DNA of 64,000 nt from Solicoccozyma terricola (taxonomy: Eukaryota > Basidiomycota > Tremellomycetes > Filobasidiales > Piskurozymaceae). The notes under the pieces are model-generated. The model searched no databases. It was not told the DNA's origin and saw only the letters and a list, made by a program, of their open reading frames with translations. Within the stretch, counting starts at the first letter, position 1. The number at the start of each line of letters is the position of its first letter. The stretch is from NCBI GenBank assembly GCA_001600875.1, contig BCLD01000006.1, positions 759,017-823,016 on the forward strand. The letters are read 5' to 3'. Shown here piece after piece: positions 45,465-56,914 of the stretch. The position numbers and the translations under genes are program-made.

Positions 45465-47918
45465 GGTTTACTTTCTATGCTTTGGAGGTGGTGAGCTTTG
45501 AGAGTGCGAATTTGCTAGTTGTGTGAAGATTGTATGCGTTTGTAACCAGGTCAACCAGGAACGATTTCGCTGATGTTGAGGTCCGGGGTAAAGTTCTGCT
45601 CGTATGACTCTCCATTCGTTCCAATGCGATCCGTCAATTTTCTACACGAGTCCACCGAACACGAGGTGGGAATGAGAACGGTGAAGGAGTGGGTGGGGTT
45701 GCGAAAGGATGAGTTGCTGTATTTCAAAAAAAAGACAGTTGGGAAATCAGAGGGAATAACAAGGGTCAGTTATCAGTCGATGGTAATGGGGAGGTACGTC
45801 GGCATGTCTTCCGTCGCTTGTATTGTATGCATGCATGTATGCGACCTATCCTTTCGATTTTTGAACCTTACTCCCCTCGACTCCTTGCCACACTTGTCTT
45901 TCCCAAAAAGCTCCTTCCTGCCACACCACACGCTGCTCATGCAGATCCTTTCTCCCTTTCCCACCCCGCCAATCGCCATCCCCATCCCCGACCCCGTGAA
46001 CCTCCTTCACACCATGTGGTAACCCCCGAGTCTCGAATCTACGCTCCTTCTGGAAGTTTCAAACACTCACCTGATGTTTGGTTTCGTGTGTTGGTCCTAT
46101 GCGATAGTTTGTGTAGAATGATAGATAGGACTGAGGTGTGTATGAGTCGTGGACTAAAAGCGTCGGAGATGGTTAGAAGATGATGTGGTGTGATGTGATG
46201 GATGTCCTGTCTGCTCGCTAGTCTCGACTGTTGAGATTGAGGAGTTGAGAGAAGCTAGAACCGCGTTCGGTGGCCGTCGGGCGAGGGCGAGAGCGAGAGA
46301 GAGAGAGAGTGTAGTAATAAAGCAAAGTATTTCGTTGAAAATCACCCTGGCCTCCGACTCTGTGCTTGCAGGGTGGTGTCGACCGACAACGAACGAGTAG
46401 ACGATGGCAAGTATCGTCCAGTCGGTTCAATACGTCTGGGTGGTCTCTTCGTTTTGGGTCATTTGCCCAGCCAGCTCTCTTTCAAACGAATTGATCACCC
46501 AGTTACTATCCCTCACCAGACCTTTTTGGACGTGAAATAGCTCCAGTCCCCTTTCTCTTTTTTCACTTCAATTTCCCATTTTGCATCCCCCTCCGCCCCG
46601 CCCCCCGCAACCACCGTCTCTTTCCCTCCGACTTTTCCCTCCGTTTCTCCCAGGTGTACCTTTTACTCTGTACCCAAAGATAACGCACTATGCACAAAGC
46701 CAGAGAGAAGAGCGAGACGAGCGGACTCGGCAAACACAGCTCTATTCCCGGCACCCACTAGCATACAGCTCCAGCGAATGCGCGTGACTATGAACAACAG
46801 GGCGGCTCATCATATCCCAAATCCTCTCCGCTGTTCCTCTGCGCAGGGAATGGGCCCTCCACAGCACAAGGCCGATTGATTCCCCCACAACCCACCATCC
46901 CCCCCCCCCCCCTCTTGGAATGTCGCAGTCCCGTCATCATCAGACGACAGGTTTGCCAGAATAGGAAAAAAAGAGGTATCTGTATGTCAAGGACCTGAAG
47001 AAAGGGCGAAGTGTGGAATGTGGTGGGGGAGGAGGGGGCAGGCGGGGGGGGGCAGAGAAAAGGGGGGAGGATCCTCCCAAAATGTCCACGTACATCTACC
47101 ATTTCGATTTGCTCATTCCATAGACAAAAGGAACAGTTATCACCGGAGACCCAACCCACCCCGGGTTCACTGCGCCTGCTTTTCTCTGCTTTACACGATC
47201 CAGATTAAATCTCGTCGCTACCTACCTACACATTTACTCCAACCATGCTTGAGAACTACTGCATTACACATACCTGTCACGGTCACGTGGGAGGATCGAC
47301 ATAGAAACACGGAAGAGGTGTACTTGTGACTGCGCTGTGAAGATCGTCGTCTCTACTGATAGGTAACTTGGGAGGTGGGGGGGCGCGAGTCTGGAACAAG
47401 TGCAGTAGGGAATAGCTTCAGGTTTGATAGGTTGCAAATACATGGAAAGCCGAGGATGCAGATAACATCTTTCAAAGAGGCCACCTGCCATAATAGGTAC
47501 ATGCCCAATGGATATTCAATTCAGCTTCCTCCCCCCCCCCTTCCTCCCCCCCACAAATCATGTAAACCTAAATCTCCCACATTTGACCCAAAAGATCCAG
47601 AAAACAGAGGACATGGCCAGAGTCTGGCCAAGGAATGAGATCAGCTGCTCAAACGGTCGGGCAGAGGAGATATTGGCCGGTGGCGAACAATTAGCTTGCG
47701 TGTTCCAGACACGTGATCATCCGGAGGACGACGCCCTAAACATTCATAACAATTCATTTACAGCTCTCCTATCCAGCGAGTGTATACGGATCGTGAGAGT
47801 CTACATCCATTCGGTGCAAACATATCAACCTTATTCGGTGGTTTCTATACATTGAGACATTTACCTTTACCCGTCATTGTGCGAGAGAAACACACACACA
47901 CAGTCAGGCTACTGACCC
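45465..47918. other. Gene-poor region with low-complexity sequence
   Basis: About 2.5 kb without a gene I can support. It probably contains the leader and promoter of the phosphatase gene. It holds TGTGATG-type repeats near 46180-46205, a GA repeat at 46290-46310, a 14-nt C run at 46899-46912, G-rich stretches near 47020-47065 and a short CA repeat at 47890-47901. Open frames of up to about 150 codons exist but lack domain, codon or splice support. Confidence 0.55.
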
Positions 47919-49103
47919 GGGGGGATTGCCAATAATAAATCCTCCTCAGACAAAGGAAGTTAGGGACTCAAGCGTAGAAAGAGGGGAAGAAACAATATGA
48001 TGACGAGCGAGATGATAACGCTCTGGCTTGTTTCAGCCCTATCCTTTCCCCACTAAACTCCGTCCATAAAGGGAAGACCAAACATGACTCTGCTTCCTGC
48101 CTTTTTGGGATGGCATGGCTGTACAGGGCAGTACCTAAAGAGGATGGGTGATTGTGGGAGTTGATTTAGAGATTTCTGGAATTTCTGCCATTTCACAAAT
48201 AGATTCAGATATTCAGATTCAGTGCAACCCATCAACAGCCGACACCAAGTGAATACATCATCATGACAGAGGTGTTCATATCAACATGTCGCAATATTTT
48301 GCCGTGTGAATCGAGTCCTGACAGCCTTTGCCGTGATTCCACGAAAGTGACTGCTCGCCTGACACATTCGAAGATAATAATACCCGAAGAGCTTAAAGCC
48401 TGGAGAGGTCATTCCGGAAATTGTTGTAACTGTGGTGGAGAAAAGGGAAAAGGTTCAGTATCGATATGCGTGATTTCAGAGTTTGACGCCACCGTCAACT
48501 TGAAAATAGCGGTAGACATGGGGAGCGGTGGATGGGCAATCCATTCGCTCTGCGATAACTGTTACGAGATTGCGCCCAGTCCCGTGTGGGAGAATTGGGA
48601 CTGCAACATGGTTGACATGCCCACACAAGCCGGTGCGTTTCATGTCCAACGTGCAGCTCCCAATGTTTGACTGTATTCCTTGCTACATAGGGGAACAAGA
48701 CGGACTCATCGAACCTACGGAACTTACCCTGATGCCGATGGACAGCAGTATTGGCGACAAGAGCTCACATTCGGAGGTACGCTCCAGGGGATCCGGCAGT
48801 ACGAGGACTGGTGAGGACTGGTGAGGACCTTGAAAGTGATGCATGTGACATCACAGGGTCCGGAGCATGGGAGAGTGCAGAAGATAGTTCAGACGACCCC
48901 TTCGTTCTTGTGAAGCGACCCGGAAAGATGTGACAGAGGAGACATGATATATAGATTGATCGCCCGCCACTGCTGTAGCTGCTGCCCATCTCACGTGACT
49001 TGATCGGCGACACAATCGTCGGAGGGAGCAGAGCAGCATTACTGCCCATCCTCAGCATCGTCACCATCGTTGTCCGCAACCATCACCCCTCATCTGCCCA
49101 CCC
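47919..49103 (+). repeat. Tandem segmental duplication, copy A
   Basis: First of two direct ~1.2 kb units. Its left end (GATTGCCAATAATAAATCC...) matches 49120 onward, and shared landmarks keep the same order: CAGACAAAGGAAGTT, GATAACGCTCTGGCTTGTTTCAG, GACCAAACATGACT, the orphan gene, then GATATATAGATTGATCGCCCGCCACTG and CGCAACCATCACCCCTC. Its right end stops at CTGCCCACC, which in copy B touches the ATG of the M28 peptidase gene. Confidence 0.88.
48263..48824 (+). CDS. Cys-rich orphan protein, copy A (frameshifted 3' end)
   Basis: I do not recognise the family. Exon 1 is 48263-48632 and exon 2 48691-48824 (167 aa). The 58-nt intron has a GTGCGT donor, a TTTGACTG branch-like site and an ATAG acceptor, all shared with copy B. 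The N-terminus MTEVFISTCRNILPC matches MTEKLISTCVNVLQC of copy B. Two Cys pairs could bind zinc: NCCNCGGEKG and IHSLCDNCYE. A 10-bp tandem duplication of GAGGACTGGT just before the stop (48804-48826) shifts the frame. Without one copy the reading would continue to 48933 with an acidic tail ending FVLVKRPGKM, which lines up with the end of copy B. So this copy looks 3'-truncated, though it may still be expressed. No signal peptide or membrane segment is seen. Confidence 0.62.
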
Positions 49104-49421
49104 GCCTCCCCGCGGGGGTGATTGCCAATAAATCCTACTCAGACAAAGGAAGTTGGGGACTCAAGCGTACAAAGAGGGGAACGAAACAACATGATGATGA
49201 GGTGATAACGCTCTGGCTTGTTTCAGCTCTATCCTTTCCCCGCTAAACTCCGTCCATCAATGGAAGACCAAACATGACTGCTGCCTCCTGCCTTGTTGAG
49301 ATAGCTGGGTGCAGGGTAGTACTAAAGAGGACAGGTTGATTGTGCCCGTTGGGGTTAAATTGGGGGTCCCTAATTATAGATTTTCACAGCAGACACCAAG
49401 CATCCACTCAAACTAAACATC

Positions 49422-50202
49422 ATGACAGAGAAGTTAATATCAACATGTGTCAATGTTCTCCAGTGTACATCAGACCCTCACTGCAAACACTCTTCCAATA
49501 TAACTGTGGGGACTTTTTGGCCTAACACATTGGAACAACCCGTGGCCGGACCTGCAGAGCTTGCAAAGCTGCATTTTCATCTAGGAAAGTGTTGTTGGTG
49601 TCTTCTCGAAAAAGACGAAGTTACAGGAGAATGCGGGAGCAGGTACACCCACACCTCTAATAATATTGTGGTGGTGCGGTACCGGGGGAGCGACAAGTTG
49701 GAAATCCATTCGCTCTGTAATGACTGCTGTGTGCTGCACAAGCGGGAGAACACAAACCTCAATCTCGTGTGGGAGGAATGCGACAAGGCTGCTTCGAAGC
49801 TCAGACAAGACAGTGCGTTTCACGTCCGACATGCAGCACTCAATATTTGACTGTATTTTTTACACAGGTGGAAACCGCAACGACGACGACGACGAAGACG
49901 ACGAAGACGACGAAGACGACGACACCTCATCCCAATCCGTCGAGTTTAGCCAACCAACTTCGCCCACCAGCATCATTGGCAGCCATTCCTCGACTTTGCG
50001 GTTCTCCGAGGTATTCATGAGTTGGAACATCCGTAACGGTGATCCCCATGGAGTTGACGGCATCCCAGGGTCTGAAGGAGAGCGTGGTCATAGTGACGGC
50101 TTCCTTACTGAGGGAGGCCATGGAGTTGACAGCATCCCAGAGTCTGAAGGAGAGCGCGGTTATAGTGACGGCTTCGTTATTCAGAGAGGCGATGATATAT
50201 AG
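49422..50202 (+). CDS. Cys-rich orphan protein, copy B
   Basis: Paralogue of the gene at 48263; family not recognised. Exons 49422-49812 and 49868-50202 (241 aa), with a 55-nt intron that uses the same GTGCGT donor as copy A. Exon 1 encodes MTEKLISTCVNVLQC, then KCCWCLLEKDE and IHSLCNDCCVL, a likely pair of metal-binding Cys clusters with the shared IHSLC core. Exon 2 opens with an acidic run encoded by a GAC/GAA repeat (about 15 Asp/Glu), then a Ser-rich linker and two copies of a 25-residue repeat beginning HGVDGIPGSEGERG and HGVDSIPESEGERG. The end is FVIQRGDDI. No signal peptide or membrane segment. The unspliced reading of exon 1 stops at 49850. Function unknown. Confidence 0.65.
50040..50189 (+). 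repeat. 75-bp tandem repeat (two copies) in orphan copy B
   Basis: Two adjacent 75-bp units differing at several positions encode the 25-aa repeats of orphan copy B. Unit length is a multiple of three, so the frame is kept. Copy A lacks this repeat. Confidence 0.85.
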
Positions 50203-50349
50203 ATTGATCGCCCGCCACTGTAGCTGCTGCCGTCTCACGTGACCTGATCGGCCGGATCCGCTAATCACCCCAACGACCAGCAGCATCACCACCCATCCTT
50301 AGTGTCATCACCATCGTCGTCCGCAACCATCACCCCTCGTCTGCCCACC

Positions 50350-52299
50350 ATGCTCCTCAGTATCTCCCGTCTCACCCCTCTCCTGCTCATCCCACCGTCC
50401 CTCGCCGCGTCCATCCCACTCCACGCACTCACCAACCAACAACCTCCTTCCATCCTCGACGTCGTAAACCTAGATGCATCCCTCGATCACTTCCTCGATC
50501 ATCCTCGGCTCTTGTCGTTTGGAGAAGATGAGGACCCGGTTTGGATGACGGAGATGGACAAGTTTGATTTGATTGCTCAGGGCAAGAAGTTTATGGATAT
50601 GTGAGTGTTGATTCACTCGGGCGAGTGGGGAGATCGAAGAGGAGCGTGCCGAGGAATTCTGAATCATGGATCCTTCTCCTAGTACCGACAATCCTACCCT
50701 TGGAATGTCCAAGTTGTTATCCCCAGGTGGTTCTATCCAATACAGTGCGTGTTTCTGAACAGACATGCACATACAACCCCACTTTGACCTAATCATAAAC
50801 CACGTCGGACGGTTCCCCTCACTCTCGACAGCCTACCCAACCCCATCAAACTCCACTTCTACATATTCAAACCTCACTTCGCTCTTCCCATCGCTCTCGA
50901 CTAAACTCATGCGCACCAATCTCGTCCATTTTTCAGGTTTTAGAACGAGGTATTATAGGAGTGCAACAGGCAAGGAGAGTGGGGAATGGCTGTTGTCCAA
51001 GGTCCAGGAGGTGAGGTGTTTACACTCACAAATTGATAGGTACGAGATATTAATGCAGCCGTGAGGAACAGTACGCAAGTGCCAACCCAAACATCAAAGT
51101 GGAAGCATTCAAACACACATGGGGTCAAAACTCCATAATCGCTCATATCCCAACCTCTTCCACATCCTCCAAAACTAACCCAATCACAATCATCTCCGCA
51201 CACCAAGATTCTACAAACATCTTCCCATTCCTCCCAGCTCCTGGAGCAGATGATGATGGATCAGGAACCACTTCAATCTTGGAGGCTTTCCGTGTTCTTG
51301 CTGAATCAGGATTCGAGCCGACTGAGGGTGGTGTTGAATTTCATTGGTATTCGGCCGAGGAAGGGGGATTGTTGGGTAGTCAGGCTGTAGCGACAAAATA
51401 TGAGGATAATGGGGTTAAAGTGAAAGCGATGATACAGATGGATATGACTGGTTGGTTGGATTTCTTTCGAAAGAGAATTAGACGGTTGGAGAGTAGTTGG
51501 AACTGACGATTTCACTGGGGGGTTTTTGTTTTTACCCGTTTGCTAGCTTGGGTCAAGACAGGAACCGCAGAAGTGGTTGGCGTTATCACTGATTTCGTTG
51601 ATCCTACGTGAGTTCCAACGGTCCTGGGGTCTTGTTTTCCTGTTTCAGTCGGTGATATACGAACTGATCTCGGTTGAATGGTTGGATACAGACTTACTAA
51701 ATTCGTCATGGATTTGGTTAACACGTACTGTGAGCACGAGTACCCTCTTTGGGTATACCACAAGAGAATAAAGAGCGGGGGCTGATGTATTGACCGATAT
51801 TATTTTAGTGGACATCCCGGCCGTTCCTACCAAATGTGGATACGCGTGTTCAGAGTACGTTCAATGACGATCGCTGCCATGTTGACGTAGGCGACGTAGG
51901 CAGGGAGGGATATCGGACTAATTGTTTATCCCTTCTCCGCATGTATAGTCATGCTTCTTGGTCAAAGGCTGGATATCAATCCGCTTTCTCCATCGGTACG
52001 TCGCTCTTCCCTCTTCCCACTCTCCCATCCTGCTCTGTATTGAAATCGTGAATGAGACTGATCGGGTTGACTCTCCGTTGTGTATCGCAGAATCCACTTT
52101 CGAAGATTCCAATCACAACATTCACTCTGCGAGTGATACGATTGATCACCCTGAATTCAGCTTTGATCATATGAAAGAGTAAGTTGATGGCTGGATTGTG
52201 ACCTCGCGGTATGGATATGTGGAAGGCTGACATGAACGAATGTGCGACAGATTTTCGAAGCTGGCTATTGCGTTCGCTGGCGAACTTGGAGGCTTGTGA
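50350..52299 (+). CDS. Secreted M28-family aminopeptidase
   Basis: Zinc aminopeptidase of the leucine-aminopeptidase type (M28E), expected outside the cell or in the vacuole. The start ATG at 50350 is followed by a signal peptide ([20 protein letters not shown]). Metal and catalytic motifs appear in order: ISAHQDSTN (His/Asp ligand), [10 protein letters not shown] (bridging Asp), [12 protein letters not shown] (general base Glu and ligand Glu), IQMDMTAW (Asp) and YACSDHASW (final His). The pro-region includes several Asn-X-Ser/Thr sites ([11 protein letters not shown]). The C-terminus is [20 protein letters not shown] and FAGELGGL, with TGA at 52297-52299. Several short introns, not all listed. 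Its immediate 5' flank is the end of duplicated unit B. Confidence 0.88.
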
Positions 52300-52502
52300 G
52301 GTATGCATAGTTGAGGGAGGAATTTCTACACATCACATTACAGTTGTTCGTTGCGTCATTGCCCATCGTACGAGTTTTCGTTTCCTTTCTGTACAACTAG
52401 AAATTCAGGCTTGATACAATGGTTTGGAGTCGTTTTGAAGGCAGTCATTCCCAGTCGTCGTCATAGTCTCATGAGCATGGGAGGGCGGTAAAATGATCAC
52501 GT

Positions 52503-55041
52503 CTAGTCTGCGAGATTGATATATAGGAAATGTTTTTGCCTCCCAATTGGTACACTACCTTGATTGGCGAACATCCTATCAAACACTGTGTCGCTCTCGA
52601 CCGATCAATTTAGGTTTCAACAAGCACGACTTGGCATAAAACACTCACATGTAGCGAACCACGCTTTCGCAGCAGCCTGGCAAGCTGTATGTGTCAAGAT
52701 CAACGGTGGGGATGTCTCGAGTTGCCGGCAGTATCTGTAGATGATGGACGGCTGTGGGGAGCCTGTTGGAGTGAGGGGTGAGGAATTGATTTAAGGATAT
52801 CGGTCGTCCAGCCTGGGGTGAAAACGGGAGCCCTCACCGAATCGCCAAGCGGATAGATAGGCTTGTCGCCATTTATCATCCACCGTGCGAGCGCATCCTG
52901 AAGGGTCAGGACAGGATGCGCACTACGTAGGATGGTGTTGACACAGGTATGAGTACGCCAGGTTTTTCACCACCGCACTCAATCAAACTCACACATTGAT
53001 AATCTCTCATCATATTCGCTATCTGAAGCTTCATCAGTCGCTCCAGGTACCATGATTTGCTGACATTCGTGAGTGAAAGAATCGTTAGATCGTCGGGGCG
53101 AATGCCTCCTAATCAAGTAATCCGCTACCCAACATACCGAGAGTGCAATTTGATCACGGTATCCTTGGTCAACGCCGCCAACTCCTCCGGCTCCCAACTA
53201 CCTAAATTCGCCAACGCCATCGATCACCATTCCCGTCAGACGCTGTATTCTCCTTGTGGTTCCAGACCCCACCACTTACCCATATTATCCAAAACGAACC
53301 TACTTCCTTCCCTGTACAGATCTGCATATCCGTACGTCTCCGCGATCTGCATAGTCTTGATCGGACTCCCAGCCGCATGCGACATTAGGAATTCATGTGA
53401 TGCATTCATGAGTGAAGGGGTTTGAAGTTTATCTGCTAGGGAAATCAACTGCGGTGTGATACGAGGCGAATGAGCTGAAGGTTGGGCATAAGAAGAGAGG
53501 AGAGGAGAAAAAGGTCGCACCCCTTCTACGTTATTCCACGTTATCAAACAATCTAAATGTGGGTAAATCCAACATAAGAAATCATGAAAGTCCTGTGCGT
53601 TTTGTTCTTGAAGTTCGATGAGGGCTTCGTAAGTATCATCGTCTCGTGTTCTTGTCGTGCGAGTCCGGCTGACACGGCGTTGTGCTCGTCGAGTTCTTCT
53701 ATCGTAATCCCTGCTTTCGTTATCTCCTGCGCTGATATTTGGACGTCCTCCCTTTACCACTCGAGACTTCAATCCTCGTCTCGAGTTCCACGACCGGACG
53801 GTCATTATCGACGACGAGAATGAATGTCGGTTTGAAGGTGTACGGAATTGGTTCGATTGTTGGAATGGCGTTAGGGATGGTGGTAACGTCGGTACGGGAG
53901 AAGTTGGATGACGTAGAGTCGCAAGAGGAGGAACAGAAGGTAGGGAATCGGTTTGAACCCCTCGACTCGACATGTTTGTCGATTCCATCACAAAACGATC
54001 TTCTGACTTGATGCTACCATACCTCTTCCCTGCTTCTATGACATCATCTTCATCTACCCATTCTCCACCATCATCTCCATCAACGCCTTCGAATGCACCT
54101 ACGTATACCGAATCTTGTTCGGTGTTTCCTATTCGTCGTGCATGATCCATCTCGTTGTTCGTGGTTGCAAGTGATGGGTGGAGAGGTGCATTGACGGGGT
54201 TGGTCGTTGATACGTCGTCCATTGAGGAGGAAGCAGAAGAGGAAGAAGAAGAGAGTAGAAGCGCTGCTTTCTTCCAGGGGTCGATCGGTCTGCTTTCTCC
54301 ACTTGATACCTCTGGTGACGCAAGACCAGTCTCACGATGTGAATATGATCCATCCTTATCTTGTTCGTACGCTCGAGATGGGGTAGGAGATCTGGAAGAA
54401 CCTCGTTTGCGAGTGGATCGAATGGATCGAGTGGATTCTCGACGTGAGCGTTTCTCATCATCCTTTGAATTCAGCCTCGGCTGCGCGGAGTCGATGTCGA
54501 CTGACGATGATAGACTGTCAGGACTATTCCTCGTTTCTGCCCAGCTGTGGTATCCAGAGGAGAGCAAATTCACATCAGCACCCGCAGCCTTTTTTCCCAG
54601 TGATGAGAGTCTTAAGGTAGACGCGGAACGCGGAAAGATTACGCACTCCCCACTTAGGATAGCTTCGAAGAAGGGACTAGCGAAGAATAACACCTCCTTG
54701 TGACACCAAAAGACATGACCTTGTACCACAATCTTGACTGTTCCTTCCAGTCCCCCATCTGTTCCTGTGCGTTTGCAGAAGGTAGGATGAATATCGACCT
54801 GATCTACGTGTTCGACTTTGCTGTGTGATGCGGAGACGGGTTGAGGATGGAGAGAAGTGGATGCGAAATCACGACGGGAGGATGGTCCACCGGCGAGGGA
54901 GAAGGAGCTAGATGTGATGTGTGGTTCCGCTGGTGAGCGAAGCGGGCCGTTGCGTGCGATGAGGAGGTGGGAGGGGTTGAGCATGGTTGGTGTGGGTGGT
55001 GGATGGAGTGGGATGGAGTGGGATGTGGGATGTATGAGCAT
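52503..55041 (-). CDS. BTB/POZ domain protein with internal disordered insert
   Basis: BTB/POZ protein; fungal members are often adaptors, but the partner here is unknown. The start is Met at 55041, or more likely Met at 54984 (MLNPSHLLIARNG). The BTB domain is in two parts: TVKIVVQGHVFWCHKEVLFF with ASPFFEAILSGE at the N-side, and DFHDFLCWIYPHLDCLITWNN further on. Between them are about 330 residues of Ser/Arg-rich low-complexity sequence, probably disordered (RESTRSIRSTRKRGSSRSPT). The C-terminal helical part reads LMNASHEFLMSHAAG, AETYGYADLYREGSRFVLDNMG, then SWEPEELAALTKDTVIKLHS and KSWYLERLMKLQIANM over several short exons. The 3' end at 52503 (IGRQKHFLYINLAD) rests on my splice choices and is uncertain. 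It is divergent from PEX19. Confidence 0.72.
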
Positions 55042-55172
55042 AGTTGGTCACCGGTCACGCCGGCTCGGGCTAGCATCGCCGAGGAGTCGAGTCGCGCTGG
55101 ATATCAACTAGCCGGTCGACGCTGCAGCCGTCCGTCCGTTCCACATCGATCGTGCCCCCCTCCCATACTTCA

Positions 55173-56914
55173 ATGGCATCCACACAACACAAGGCTACCA
55201 GCGTGACAGTACAGGATGACCAAGACGACGACGAGGATGTTGATGACTTGGACGGTTCGTGTTTGCCCGTTTCGTCCCGGTGGGGGAGTGTTCTAGTGTC
55301 ATCCCTAACCGTTCTCTCCACCCCTTCGTAGATGTCCTCGAGAATCTAGATAAACCTCGTCCGACACGCTCACCACTCCCTCCTCCCTCCGCCTTGGCCT
55401 CGTCCAATGCACAAACGTCCTCCACACCAACAACACCCTCCGTCCCCTCCGCACGCAATGCGGAACCGGGAACAGGAGGAGGAGGAGGAGGAGAAGATCT
55501 TGATATGTCAGAAGCTGATTTCGAAGCTGAATTAGCACGCGGAATGCAAGCTCTTTTTGCGAATCTAGGTGGTGGTTCTTCCGCCGGTCCCACTCTTCCT
55601 TCTTCTACGACGAACCCTACTGCTCCTCCTCCTACTACTACTACTACTACTACTACCAAGTTATCAGAAGATCAACAGGTATTAGCTGCGAAACAACTTC
55701 AAGAGATGTTTGAAAAGATGATGAAAGGTGAAGATGTGGATGAAGATGCACTGGATGGATTTTTAGGATTCGGTGGTTCTGAAGAACAAGATTCAGTGTC
55801 GTTACCTGGACCACCACCGAATACTGAAGTTCCAACACATCGACCGAGTGAATCTACGACGCCGATTCCTACTGTTGGTCCGTCGTCGTCGTCTGGTGGT
55901 GGTGGTGGTGCAGGTGGATTGTCATTCGATGAGACTATCGAGAGAACGATGAAGAATTTGAAAAGTAGCGCAGAGAGAGCAAAGGTGAGAAGCCGAACCG
56001 ATATACCAGCTCCCGACCCGGCCCTAATCATTCTTCAAATGACCTTTTTTTTCTATCCTTCCTTCTCTACAGACAACCACAAACACCTCTTCATCCTCCA
56101 CGACCGACCCATTCTCTGCTCTTCTCTCCCAATTATCATCCCTTGATCCATCAACCATCGATCCATCTCTTCTTGATGCTTTTAATGGTGGAGATGGAAA
56201 TGGAGATATTGAAGGGATGTTGGATGGGATGATGAATCAATTGATGAGTAGAGAGGTATTGGAAGAACCTTTGATGGAATTGGCGGATAAGGTGGGTGGG
56301 GGGTGTTTTTTTTTTCTCGCAACCGGCCTCCCCTCGCGGCGGCTCCGTTAATGTTAGATTTGATTCGCTGATGGGTTTTTTAAACACGTATCGTCAACTC
56401 CAATTCCATCCCCCCCTTTTTTTTTTGTTTTCCTTCGCCGCCGCCGTAGTACCCACCATACATTCAATCCCATCCATCTCTTCCCTCAACTGAAAAACAA
56501 AAAAACACGACTCAACTCAATTTAATCCTTGAGATATTATCTATATTCAAACAAGATGGATATACAGATGAACCTAATGAAGGAGATGTTATTGGAAAAG
56601 CGAGAAAGGAGAGAGTTGGTGTTTTGATGGGTCAGGTTAGTGGGAAATTGCGATGGACGGGGGGGTTAGTCTTTGTTTGGGATACTGATTTTGGGAAAGG
56701 GGGACGTGTGTGTGATTAATAGATGCAGGAATTAGGATCACCTCCAGAGGAAGTAATGGGTCAAATGCCAGAAGGATTCGTGAGTTCGCAAAAGAGGGGG
56801 GGGGGGGTCTTTTGAATCATTACGTTGGGAAATCTGATTGGCATACACATACATACATACACGCAGGATTTCGGAGGATTGGGTGGTGGTGGTGAGAATT
56901 GTACGATCATGTGA
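55173..56914 (+). CDS. PEX19: Peroxisomal membrane protein import receptor Pex19
   Basis: Cytosolic chaperone and receptor that delivers membrane proteins to peroxisomes. The start MASTQHKATSVTVQDDQDDD is followed by the short Pex3-binding-like acidic segment DVDDLDDVLENLDK, spliced at about 55256-55331. Then come Pro/Ser-rich linkers, MSEADFEAELARGMQALF, LAAKQLQEMFEKMMKG, FDETIERTMKNLKSSAERAK and FSALLSQLSSLDPSTIDPSL, as in fungal Pex19. The C-terminal helical domain has LMSREVLEEPLMELADKYPP, GMPEE-like SPPEEVMGQMPEGFDF and a final CTIM farnesylation box before TGA at 56912-56914. Codon repeats encode poly-Thr (near 55640) and poly-Gly (near 55475 and 55900). Late introns contain G runs (near 56800). 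Confidence 0.93.

Larger units (their letters stand above)
49113..50349 (+). repeat. Tandem segmental duplication, copy B
   Basis: Second unit, directly repeated. It starts after a G-rich junction (CGCGGGGGTG) and ends at the base before the M28 peptidase start codon, so its right end is the peptidase 5' flank. It differs from copy A by many substitutions, small indels, an acidic codon repeat and an internal 75-bp repeat, so the duplication is not recent. Confidence 0.88.

Noticed and set aside
45573..46022. 149-codon open frame on the plus strand
   Set aside because: No domain, no homologous pattern, and it lies in low-complexity sequence upstream of the phosphatase gene. Open frames of this length arise by chance here.
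47508..47855. 115-codon open frame before the tandem duplication
   Set aside because: It starts in a C-rich run and has no recognisable motif or counterpart before copy B.
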